This document shows positions 54,301 to 60,929 of a DNA stretch of 64,000 nucleotides, one piece after another; the first letter of the stretch is position 1; every line of letters starts with the position of its first letter. Source of the stretch: Spirochaetales bacterium (GTDB lineage Bacteria; Spirochaetota; Leptospiria; Leptospirales; Leptonemataceae); assembly GCA_015075425.1 (NCBI GenBank), contig JABTUL010000001.1, forward strand, positions 62,001-126,000, given 5' to 3'. A program made the position numbers and the translations under genes. Below the pieces are notes generated by a model. It ran no database searches, had not been told where the DNA came from, and saw only the letters and a list, made by a program, of their open reading frames with translations.

Positions 54301-54461
54301 TGCTGGGATTTTTGCCCATGGCTTTGAACACGGGGACCGGAGCGGAAGTGCAGCGACCCCTGGCAACCGTTGTCGTCGGCGGGCTTTTTTCAGCCACTCT
54401 GCTGACGCTGCTGGTATTACCGTATCTTTACTTCTGGATGGAAAATCGGTTCCGGAAGTAG
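51351..54461 (+). CDS. Heavy-metal efflux RND pump (CzcA/CusA family)
   Basis: 1036 aa inner-membrane proton-driven metal pump, normal length. Twelve segments in two blocks of six, each preceded by a large periplasmic loop. Family motifs: IDAVPDITETQV near residue 35, the proton-relay helix with IDFGLIVDG then VVIVEN near 405, and FMPAFDEGDMV near 560. The DFG-type relay places it among divalent-metal (Co/Zn/Cd) or Cu/Ag pumps. No membrane-fusion protein gene is adjacent, which is unusual. Confidence 0.94.
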   Translation: MIEKIYNVILDRKMSIFALFLVASGAGIFALQNLKIDAVPDITETQVMINTLTGSLEPEEIEATITFPIETLMAGIEGAREVRSITKFGLSQVIVIFAEGTNLYFARQQVSERLAQADLPAGYKPELGPASTGLGEVLMYVLLPKEPEAGTQGTAMQTMLRLRQIQEKIIAPRLRTVEGVAEVDTNGGARKIIHVALEPDRLRNSNISLSSLLHQLDDLGLNRSGGYVELKKERILVRAGARTKQLSDLQEFPVRTGSMADYLPLRRLADVGPGADFRVGAATYDGQETILGTVLMRNGANSRAVALQAEVMIAQLHLPEDVEIKILYSRSKLVNATISTVVRNLVEGGILVIVVLFLLLGNFRAALLVSLTIPLAMLIAFSGMVASNISASLMSLGAIDFGLIVDGCVVIVENITRQMEKHPGISRRSAIIQALKEVYRPVFYGVLIIILVYVPILALTGVEGKLFRPMALTVVFALAAGLVIAMLLMPPLALVFLRIKHSGAEEAESRLFRYIKNGYRPVLDFSLRRPLRLALFLSPIFLLALFSFYRLGFQFMPAFDEGDMVLGMVRDSRSSLEHSIDVQKKSETILRQFQEVDHIFSRIGTPESATDPMGVNFSDTFLILRPHSQWPEHNGKKWSKDELYESMKDALEKAGLQQEVFPTQPIEMRFNEMLEGSRADVSLRIFGPDLKILFEALSRAEPMLERLPGVSEIGVDELSALRLGRVMEYSLNQQRIADAGLDPADLKDVFETAMSGRLLGFHYEGAYRFPIVARLKDEVRIDPLQVGSLQVETPGGRLFPLSRFLTLREEEQITTIARTEGQRYAGLNIYMDGSDLEAFVRQADTLLKKELNLPEGYRMVWGGQFKHLQKAKGRLSILIPLTLIMIFLLLWKSTGHARQAALIFACIPLALTGGFILLYLSGQALSVSASIGFIALSGIAVLNGSVLIHFYHELEQSGHSILEAVHEGTLSRLRPVLMTALVAMLGFLPMALNTGTGAEVQRPLATVVVGGLFSATLLTLLVLPYLYFWMENRFRK

Positions 54462-54510
54462 CTAAAAAAAATGTCTTTACTGTTCGTTACCGGGTGTTTA
54501 GCCTACAACG

Positions 54511-55062
54511 ATGGTTGAATTGTTGGCCAGCCCAGAGGTCCGCAGCCAAATTGCGCGGCTGTCGGTTGCTCAATATCATAAACTTTCCGCGATGGGCATC
54601 TTGCCCGAACGGACTGAACTCATTGAAGGGCTGGTCCTGTGTAAAATGCCCAAACCACCGGAACATACTTATGCCGTGGCCGTTCTGGAACGCTTTCTCA
54701 GACTGATATTTCCTGATCACTGTATCCGTAAGGAAGAGCCACTTTCCCTGAAAGATTCAGAGCCTGAACCTGACCTTGCCGTAGCGGAAGGAAGTATAGC
54801 CGATTTTCGCGGTGCGCATCCTCACATAGCGCGCCTGGTAGTCGAAGTTTCTAAGACGACATACTCATTGGATTTCGATAAGCAATTCATTTATGCACGG
54901 GCTGGTATTCAAGAATACTGGTTGGTTGATCTTGAGCGAAAGCAGGTGGAGCTGTATCAAGAGCCAGAGGCAAGCATGTATGTAAAAAAGCAGTTTCTCG
55001 GCTCCGGCACTGCCATCACGATTGGTCAGCAAAGCCTCGCAGTAAACGAACTGTGGGCCTGA
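54511..55062 (+). CDS. Uma2-family (DUF820) putative endonuclease
   Basis: 183 aa, PD-(D/E)XK-fold family abundant in cyanobacteria and spirochaetes. Features: YHKLSAMGILPERTELIEG near the start, EPDLAV (catalytic Asp region near residue 89), ARLVVEVSKTT (Glu-x-Ser-x, near 112) and YARAGIQEYWLVDL. DNA cleavage by the family is presumed; biological role unknown. It follows the RND gene by 49 nt with no clear ribosome site. Confidence 0.9.
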   Translation: MVELLASPEVRSQIARLSVAQYHKLSAMGILPERTELIEGLVLCKMPKPPEHTYAVAVLERFLRLIFPDHCIRKEEPLSLKDSEPEPDLAVAEGSIADFRGAHPHIARLVVEVSKTTYSLDFDKQFIYARAGIQEYWLVDLERKQVELYQEPEASMYVKKQFLGSGTAITIGQQSLAVNELWA

Positions 55063-55077
55063 AGAAAGTAAAAGCCT

Positions 55078-55521
55078 TCATTCATTTCTTACCGGGCCCC
55101 GCAGGGCTTTGGTGGCGCCTGCCTTGCGCTTGTCAGCCACCATCTTTGCTCGGGCCCGGGCCGATCGCCGGCGCTTCTGCCTCCGTATCTTTTCGATTTT
55201 CTTTCTGGCTTCACTTTCCTTCCCTTTGATGGCTTCTTCCAGCTTATCCAGCAATCGCTTGCGGGCGAGGTAGCGGTTCAGTCCCTGGGTGCGTGCTGTG
55301 TCGGCCTGCACCGCGATCCCCGTTGGCAGATGCTTTAGTTTTACACATGTGGCCACTTTGTTGACGTTCTGGCCGCCTTTTCCGCCGGAGCGCACAAATT
55401 GTTCCAGCAAATCTTCCTCGCGCACGCCCAGAGCATCCATACGACGGGAGAGCCCGGCTGCCTTAGGGGCGCCCACGGGAAACGCTCTGCTACCAGGGGT
55501 AGCGTTCGGCTGTTTCGTCAT
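55078..55521 (-). CDS. Release-factor-like ribosome rescue protein (GGQ domain)
   Basis: 147 aa comprising only the peptidyl-tRNA hydrolysis domain of class I release factors. GGKGGQNVNKVAT carries the GGQ, followed by HLPTGIAVQADTARTQGLNRYLARKRL and a long Lys/Arg tail. Similar to the ArfB/C12orf65-type rescue factors that free stalled ribosomes. ATG 55521 overlaps the upstream gene by 32 nt; the RRMDALGVREEDLLEQF segment before GGQ supports this start. Confidence 0.9.
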   Translation of the reverse strand: MTKQPNATPGSRAFPVGAPKAAGLSRRMDALGVREEDLLEQFVRSGGKGGQNVNKVATCVKLKHLPTGIAVQADTARTQGLNRYLARKRLLDKLEEAIKGKESEARKKIEKIRRQKRRRSARARAKMVADKRKAGATKALRGPVRNE

Positions 55522-56191
55522 TGCTGTAGTTCACATCCTGTTTCGCTGTGGCTTCCTCGATCAGCTTGCCATTGGCCCCCACAGTTGCTGTCCAGCCAAA
55601 AGATCTTTCCGCCCTGAGGTCTGCGCGCGTGGGATAGATGTGGCCATAGATGAGTATCGTTTGATTTTTACTCAGGTGCAAGCGATCAGCTGCTGGATTG
55701 TTTTCATTGCCTGATCCCCGGAAGAGAAGTTCCCAGACGACGGAACCCTGGTCATCAAGCTTCAAAAGCCAGATCTGGTTGGCCGTGGCGGGATGAGCAA
55801 AGGGGCCCAGGTCCACATAGAATCCCCCGCCGGGCAGCATAACAGCAGCATGTCCTTCAATCGCACGCTTACCAGCTTTGCGAAACGATTTTTTCCAGAG
55901 CACTTTTCTGCTGGCATCAAAGCGAATGACGACGGCCTCCTGGTCACCGTTGGCCGTCGCGACCAATAAAGCACCGCCGTCGTGCGTTGCGATGATGGGA
56001 GCAAAGATCCCTTCTTTGTTGCCAATATAGCGCAAATAGGAAGAGTAAAGCCCCAGAGCGTTAGCTTCCGCATACTCTCTGGCGAATTGATAAAGGGGCT
56101 GTTTCTCATAGGGGAACTCGGCGCGAACATGGCCGGGGAAAAAAAACAATAGAAAAAAAACTAAAATTATGGTAGGTCGAAGATAATTCAT
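55490..56191 (-). CDS. Exported protein with beta-propeller-like sequence
   Basis: 233 aa. Signal peptide MNYLRPTIILVFFLLFFFPGHVRA. The mature part has repeated units such as DGGALLVATANGD, GGGFYVDLG and QIWLLKLDDQGSVVWE, the pattern of bacterial PQQ/Kelch-like or delta-60 propeller repeats. No enzyme motif seen. Its 3' end overlaps the rescue-factor gene. Confidence 0.8.
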   Translation of the reverse strand: MNYLRPTIILVFFLLFFFPGHVRAEFPYEKQPLYQFAREYAEANALGLYSSYLRYIGNKEGIFAPIIATHDGGALLVATANGDQEAVVIRFDASRKVLWKKSFRKAGKRAIEGHAAVMLPGGGFYVDLGPFAHPATANQIWLLKLDDQGSVVWELLFRGSGNENNPAADRLHLSKNQTILIYGHIYPTRADLRAERSFGWTATVGANGKLIEEATAKQDVNYSNDETAERYPW

Positions 56192-56344
56192 AAATTCTCC
56201 ATATTATGATCAAAGTAAGGCCAGCCAGGAGAGCGAGCAGCCTGGAGCACGCCTTTTTGCACAATGAAGGAAAAAAAGGTCAGGGGTAAAAAGCCGGGGA
56301 GCTGTTCGATCAAGGATGTCATCTATGTTTACTATGATACAGGG

Positions 56345-56359
56345 CGGGTGTGACAGGGA
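56345..56359 (+). repeat. 15-bp direct repeat, left copy
   Basis: CGGGTGTGACAGGGA, exact match to 58409-58423. It lies in the intergenic region 3' of the peptidase gene. The two copies enclose a four-gene cassette of about 2.06 kb. No other annotated function. Confidence 0.7.
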
Positions 56360-56394
56360 AGAAAAAAAGGGGTGAGCGGGGGAGAGAATTGCGC

Positions 56395-57297
56395 CTATTT
56401 GCGAGATTCAGGGACAAAGGCGACCACTGCATTTTCCTGGTGGTTTTCAATGATCTTGATGGCTCGCGACTGCCCAAAAGTATGCATAAAAGCATGGTGA
56501 GTAGTCAGAAGAAGATTCTGGAATTCATCATCGAATTCGTTCTCGATGCTTCTGATTTTTAGGCCAATAGAGCGGGCTTCTTCTTCATGGATATGACGCG
56601 CATGAGTTTTAGTATCATCATGATTGTTCAGATAGTTCACTATTTTACCAATGTCCGCATCTGCAGCATCGGAGAACATCACAGTCTTTAACCAGCCACT
56701 GACCATGCCGGATGCGAGCTCTATGGCATTCTGGCATTCGCCAATGAAGGTTGGGTGATACTTCTGGATAACGGCTTGCCATATCGGTATGGTACGCGGA
56801 TCCTTTATCGTTTCTGTAATGGCGCGCTCAAACTCAGCAAGGACTCCGTGTGCCGGGATGCCGTTAAATTGCGGATCAACCGGCCCAATGTTCGAATGCT
56901 TTCCCATAATGATCTCTTTGCAGGCACACGCGACCATTGTGCCCGCCGACATCGCGATTTGAGGTATCACCGCTCTAATATCTGAGCCAAACATTTTATG
57001 AATATAGTTCACCAGAGATTCAGTGGCGGTCAGATTGCCTCCGGGCGTGTGCAGAATCAGGTCCAATCCTTTCTTGCGATCCAGGCCGTGGATCACGGCC
57101 ATAAAGCCATTTTTATCATCGTCATTTATTTCAGCATTGCCTATGCCTGGCTTCTGTAGCCAGCCGGAGTAGTAAGCAATTACGTTGCGCCCGGTTTTCT
57201 CTGCAAATTGTCCGAGATACTTGCGGCGAACGAAGTCTAATCCATCGATTCGGCGCGAATCCTGGATTTCACGCAAGACATCATTCCAGTTAGGCAC
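56395..57297 (-). CDS. SDH/ClpP-fold serine peptidase
   Basis: 300 aa. Resembles the SDH family (PF01972), soluble relatives of SppA and ClpP. HTPGG at 83-87 forms the oxyanion region, MSAGTM carries nucleophile Ser117, and the following GKHSNIGPVDPQF block is typical. The N-terminus MPNWNDVLREI agrees with the family start, supporting the GTG at 57297 that directly follows the small gene's TGA. No signal peptide. Last gene of the repeat-flanked cassette; substrate unknown. Confidence 0.88.
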   Translation of the reverse strand: MPNWNDVLREIQDSRRIDGLDFVRRKYLGQFAEKTGRNVIAYYSGWLQKPGIGNAEINDDDKNGFMAVIHGLDRKKGLDLILHTPGGNLTATESLVNYIHKMFGSDIRAVIPQIAMSAGTMVACACKEIIMGKHSNIGPVDPQFNGIPAHGVLAEFERAITETIKDPRTIPIWQAVIQKYHPTFIGECQNAIELASGMVSGWLKTVMFSDAADADIGKIVNYLNNHDDTKTHARHIHEEEARSIGLKIRSIENEFDDEFQNLLLTTHHAFMHTFGQSRAIKIIENHQENAVVAFVPESRK

Positions 57298-57504
57298 TCA
57301 GTCGTCCCGAGAAATATTAGAATAAGATATATTCATATATTCTAATACGCTACATTTACGATACCGTTTCGCGAAATCCTCCGCGCTCTCATACCTTTCA
57401 TTGAGGACGTGCTGAAGACCGAGCCTTGCAAAGGCTCGGTCTATGTCAGCTCTATCCAGAGCTTGTTTCCCATTTTGCACAGATGTCTGCATACACTCAA
57501 ACAA
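57298..57504 (-). CDS. Small hypothetical protein preceding SDH peptidase
   Basis: 68 aa from TTG 57504, or 64 aa from ATG 57492. No family recognised. Its stop codon directly abuts the peptidase GTG (TGAGTG), so it may serve as a coupled leader or partner. The frame contains a perfect 12-bp hairpin and an AT-rich 10-bp inverted repeat, so part of this DNA may be structural or regulatory and not selected as protein. Confidence 0.55.
   Translation of the reverse strand: MFECMQTSVQNGKQALDRADIDRAFARLGLQHVLNERYESAEDFAKRYRKCSVLEYMNISYSNISRDD
57315..57347. repeat. AT-rich inverted repeat before SDH gene
   Basis: TATTAGAATA (57315-57324) and TATTCTAATA (57338-57347) are perfect complements around 13 nt. 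It sits 18 nt 5' of the peptidase start on the minus strand, within the small ORF, in a patch visibly richer in A+T than its surroundings. Possible regulator site or RNA hairpin controlling the peptidase. Confidence 0.6.
57416..57442. repeat. Perfect 12-bp hairpin with 3-nt loop
   Basis: AGACCGAGCCTT and AAGGCTCGGTCT flank GCA. No T tract follows on either strand, so it is not a standard terminator. It lies inside the 68-aa ORF of the cassette. Confidence 0.65.
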
Positions 57505-57600
57505 AGAGAATCCCGATTAAAAGTCAATCGTAAAGAGGGCCCCGTTGTAACAATTTCCTCAGGAACACTTTCCGGCCACTGCTGGAAAGGCTCGCATGCC

Positions 57601-58044
57601 TCACAGAGCAATCGCCTTCCCCTGCCCCTTCCGGCGCAGGGTTTTGCGCACGAAGGCCGCTGTCCTTTCTGCATCAGGCGCATATTGTCTGGTCCATTTA
57701 ACGCAATATTCCTCATTCCGAAATTCCAGCGGCACATCCCTGTGATACAGATGCAGAAATAGCAAGTCGTAGGCCAGATGGTCCTGCGAATATTTGGTCA
57801 GATACTCACCGCCCCATTTGTGCAGGCCACGCTGTAAACAGAAAAAGACTGCGAAATTCCTGGGTTCGTCTTTGTAGAATCGTAAGCTTCTGACCAAAGG
57901 CTTCATAGTCCGGTAGAGACTTCCGCCTGTTTCACCCGGAATGGCCCTCAGCACTCTATTCTCAAACTCATAGCCAGCGAAACGCAGCGCGCAAACGGAC
58001 ATTGCCTGATCGATAACAGACGGGAAATAGGAGTAGTCTTTCAT
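57601..58044 (-). CDS. Hypothetical protein in repeat-flanked cassette
   Basis: 147 aa, basic and aromatic-rich, with no signal or membrane segment. It contains LYRTMKPLVRSLRFYKDEPRNF-type sequence with many Arg, Tyr and Phe, three Cys and a strongly basic C-terminus (RKTLRRKGQGK). No family recognised; nucleic-acid binding is possible from composition only. ATG 58044 has GGAAG upstream. It follows the 106-aa gene by 12 nt. A 97-nt gap to the next gene shows nothing clear. Confidence 0.75.
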   Translation of the reverse strand: MKDYSYFPSVIDQAMSVCALRFAGYEFENRVLRAIPGETGGSLYRTMKPLVRSLRFYKDEPRNFAVFFCLQRGLHKWGGEYLTKYSQDHLAYDLLFLHLYHRDVPLEFRNEEYCVKWTRQYAPDAERTAAFVRKTLRRKGQGKAIAL

Positions 58045-58056
58045 ATGCTTCCGGGT

Positions 58057-58377
58057 TCATTCCTGCAGATCATAGAGTGTGCCCCAGATTCTGGAATACG
58101 CTTCATATTTCCGCTTCTGGTCGCCTTTCTGGTGGATCATATTCTTGAAATTGGGGTAATCCACCGATGCTTGCAATGCTGCCACAATCTGGCTGTATTC
58201 GAGATCATCCACGATGATACGGTAGCGATAATCGGCATCAGGCCAGGTCAGGATGCTTTTTTTGATCCTCGCAGCGGTTATCAGATTTTCCAGATCTTTC
58301 ATAAGCCGTGCGCGCACATGCAATCCGTCAGCCTTTTTTACAATAGAATAAAATCCATACTTTGATGCAATCCACAT
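58057..58377 (-). CDS. Conserved small protein (MWIASKYGFYSIV type)
   Basis: 106 aa. The N-terminus MWIASKYGFYSIVKK and the segment DADYRYRIIVDDLEYSQIV are reminiscent of small uncharacterised proteins found sporadically in many bacteria; I cannot give a family name. Soluble, alpha/beta. ATG 58377 with GGAG at six nt; the in-frame start at 58407 lies in the palindrome and is less likely. First gene of the cassette, 23 nt after a GC-rich palindrome that may control it. Confidence 0.78.
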   Translation of the reverse strand: MWIASKYGFYSIVKKADGLHVRARLMKDLENLITAARIKKSILTWPDADYRYRIIVDDLEYSQIVAALQASVDYPNFKNMIHQKGDQKRKYEAYSRIWGTLYDLQE

Positions 58378-58400
58378 AGTGCACTCCTTCGATGGAGAGA

Positions 58401-58418
58401 GTAACACCCGGGTGTGAC
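58401..58418. promoter_or_regulatory. Palindrome overlapping right direct repeat
   Basis: GTAACACCC-GGGTGTGAC pairs at 8 of 9 positions, with the core ACACCCGGGTGT perfect. It lies 23 nt upstream of the first cassette gene and overlaps the right 15-bp repeat. The left repeat lacks the palindrome's other arm. Could be an operator or recombination site. Confidence 0.55.
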
Positions 58419-58423
58419 AGGGA
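58409..58423 (+). repeat. 15-bp direct repeat, right copy
   Basis: Exact copy of 56345-56359. It ends 8 nt before the stop codon of the adenylate cyclase gene (the stop is at 58431-58433), a position typical of integration next to a gene 3' end. Confidence 0.7.
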
Positions 58424-58430
58424 TTAATGC

Positions 58431-59528
58431 CTATCCAGCCGGCCCTTTCAGGGCAACCACTTCAAGCGGTTCCTTCTTGCCCCGCAGCTCAATGGCTCCC
58501 AGTTCACGCACCTGCCATCCGGCCGGCATTGACATTCTGTCCAGCAGTGCCCGGGACAGAAGCAGGACCTCACCGGCCACGCGACAATGCGCAGCCAGGC
58601 GAGCTGTTGTGTTCATGGCATCCCCTACATGAGCGATTTCCTTTTTGAGGTCACCCAGCTCCCCGGTGATGATGCGGCCAAGATGCATTCCCGCGCGATA
58701 CAGAGGAGTAATACCAAAATGCAATTGAAAAAATTCTCTGCTTTTCTTGAGTTCTGCATTCAAGCGCTCAAAGAACAGGAGGCAGCGATTTTCCTGAGTC
58801 GCGGACTCTACCGGCCAGGTCAGAATGATTTCATCGCCAACATACTTATAAATCTCCGCTTTGGATTCTAGGATGGGTTCTGTCAGCCGATCAAAAAAGG
58901 CATTGAGGAAGTGCAAAAACTTTTCATCGCCCAGCTCTTCCGCTATTGTCGTTGAAGAAGCCAGATCCAGAAAAACGATGACTCTCTCTTCCGGGCGCGG
59001 TTGATGATAACGGCCACTGATAAAATTAAGCAGAATCTGCGGACCCAACAGGCGATTGATTTCAAAGGTGAAATTGAAAAGGAATGACACAAAGACAGCA
59101 ACGAATAAAGACTGAAAGAAATGTACGCGGGCCACATCATTGGCAACGGGGAATAAAATAAAACTATCATATTCCATAATGTAGCGGCCGGTGGCCCGCC
59201 CCACAAGGATCAGGAGCGTATAGACCAGAGTATTGAGGAAGACAACAGCAGAAAAGTTCCAGCGGTGCAGGACGGCCTTGAGGTAGAATTCAAAAAGGAG
59301 CAGTGTATAACCGCTCAGCAATAAAGCGATGAGGAAACCGTCCACCACCCCATTGAAAACGTTGAGTAAGGTCACGCTACCGCTGCCGGAGAAGCCCTGA
59401 TAGGTGCTGATGGAGGTTGCGGCCAGCCCGGTGACCGTGGAAATTTTCCAAACACGGCCAAGGTTGCGCTTCCATTTGTACGATCCGGGGCTATAGTTTT
59501 TTATTTTCAACAGCAATTCCTGAGCCAA
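58431..59528 (-). CDS. Membrane-bound class III adenylate/guanylate cyclase
   Basis: 365 aa. About six N-terminal membrane segments (residues 30-165), then a cyclase domain: FLDLASSTTIAEELG with the first metal Asp, KYVGDEIILTW with the second, and HVGDAMNTTARL for the transition-state region. Makes cAMP or cGMP; the substrate-specifying residues were not resolved. TTG start at 59528. Borders the repeat-flanked cassette on its 3' side and is divergent from the ketosynthase gene. Confidence 0.92.
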   Translation of the reverse strand: MAQELLLKIKNYSPGSYKWKRNLGRVWKISTVTGLAATSISTYQGFSGSGSVTLLNVFNGVVDGFLIALLLSGYTLLLFEFYLKAVLHRWNFSAVVFLNTLVYTLLILVGRATGRYIMEYDSFILFPVANDVARVHFFQSLFVAVFVSFLFNFTFEINRLLGPQILLNFISGRYHQPRPEERVIVFLDLASSTTIAEELGDEKFLHFLNAFFDRLTEPILESKAEIYKYVGDEIILTWPVESATQENRCLLFFERLNAELKKSREFFQLHFGITPLYRAGMHLGRIITGELGDLKKEIAHVGDAMNTTARLAAHCRVAGEVLLLSRALLDRMSMPAGWQVRELGAIELRGKKEPLEVVALKGPAG

Positions 59529-59662
59529 TGGATTCTCAAGTCATTCTGTTTGTCAAGTCTTGATATGCCGCCTGGTAGCGCAGCCGGGTTGCTTGTCTTT
59601 TTTTGATAGGGGACGATCGTAAAAGGGTGGTCGGAATGCGAGAACGATGATTGTCTGCCGCC

Positions 59663-60928
59663 ATGGTCAGATGGTTCAAACAACATTGGTCGGGCAAAAA
59701 GCCACCCCGCCCGGTCGTAACGGGTGTTGGTATCGTTTCACCGATAGGAACGGGTCAGGACGCCTTCTGGGCTGCTCTCCTTGCGGGCCGTACGGGAGTA
59801 AGAAAGATCAGTCTCTTTGATGCAACTCATTATCCCACGCGAATCGCGGCTGAAGTACCGGATCTTGATGAATGGGAGGAAAAATTGCTCAGCGCCAGGC
59901 AGAGAAATCACTTTTCTCGGGCAGCGAGGATGGCTCTGATTGCTTACAAGCTCGCACACGTAGATAGTGGTCTGCGTGAATTTGATCCGTTCCGCACGGC
60001 TGTGGTAACCGGTTCCGCTTCCATTGCTTTTGAAGTTCTGGAGGAACAAATCCGCCGGAGCTCTTCCGCCCTGCTTGATTTTTCTCAGGGAGAAATGGAG
60101 CCACTCTCCATGTTGCGTACAGTGATGAGCGCCCCGACCAATGCAATCGCTCTGGATGCGGGAATAGAAGGCTACTCCACCACGGTTACCAATGCCTGCG
60201 CATCGGCTCTGTCCGCTATAGCATTGGGTGCAGATAGGATTCGCAGAGATGAAGCAGAAGTCGTTATTGCAGGGGGTGTAGATGCTCCGATCACTCCGAT
60301 TGTGTTGAATGCCCATTGCGCGGCGCGATTGCTGACGACAAACAATGAAGATCCTGAAACTGTACTGGAGCCATTCGATATGCGCCGGACCAAGCCTGTT
60401 CTCGGTGAAGGTTCCGCTTATTTAATTCTTGAAGACCGGGAACGTGCCCTGGCACGCGGCGCCAGGATTTACGCCGAAATAGGCGGGTATGCCCAGATGC
60501 AAGAAAATATGAATGAAATTTTTCCCATGGATCGCAGCGGCAGTAAATGGGCTGCATGCCTGAAAGCTGCGGGCACAGAAGGAGTGAGTCATATCAGCGC
60601 GCATGGGCCATCCGACCGTATCATTGATCGGACGGAAAATCTGGCGCTCAAAACAGCCTTTGGGGAGCGCGCGCAATCACTGTTTATCACATCGATAAAA
60701 GGGGCAGTTGGTTCAGGAATGGCCTCCGCGAGCGCACTCCAGGTGGCTGCGGCCGTGTTAAGCCTGAAACACCAGATGATTCCCCCCATTTACAACTATA
60801 AGGAACCTGATCCCGAATGTGACTTACGCTATATACCGGAAGCCATGTCTGCCCGAATCAAAACGATTTTGCTCAGCAGTCATGGCCTGGGAGGAATCAA
60901 CTGCGCATTGCGGGTTTCGGGAGCTTGA
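59663..60928 (+). CDS. Beta-ketoacyl-ACP synthase-like protein with altered triad
   Basis: 421 aa thiolase-fold KAS I/II type protein (FabF-like). Active-site Cys179 in VTNACASALSAI and first His (314) in SAHGPSDRIID are present. The second His, in the TGHLLGAAG motif, is replaced by Ser351 in KGAVGSGMASAS, and the gatekeeper motif reads SSHGLGG instead of the usual NSFGFGG. Decarboxylative condensation is probably impaired. ATG 59663 chosen; TTG 59651 is possible. Next gene starts 1 nt after its stop. Confidence 0.88.
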   Translation: MVRWFKQHWSGKKPPRPVVTGVGIVSPIGTGQDAFWAALLAGRTGVRKISLFDATHYPTRIAAEVPDLDEWEEKLLSARQRNHFSRAARMALIAYKLAHVDSGLREFDPFRTAVVTGSASIAFEVLEEQIRRSSSALLDFSQGEMEPLSMLRTVMSAPTNAIALDAGIEGYSTTVTNACASALSAIALGADRIRRDEAEVVIAGGVDAPITPIVLNAHCAARLLTTNNEDPETVLEPFDMRRTKPVLGEGSAYLILEDRERALARGARIYAEIGGYAQMQENMNEIFPMDRSGSKWAACLKAAGTEGVSHISAHGPSDRIIDRTENLALKTAFGERAQSLFITSIKGAVGSGMASASALQVAAAVLSLKHQMIPPIYNYKEPDPECDLRYIPEAMSARIKTILLSSHGLGGINCALRVSGA

Positions 60929-60929
60929 T

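Noticed and set aside
57441-57737. 98-aa minus-strand ORF in the cassette gap
   Set aside because: It overlaps both neighbouring genes on the same strand in another frame, and its residues look like out-of-frame translation.
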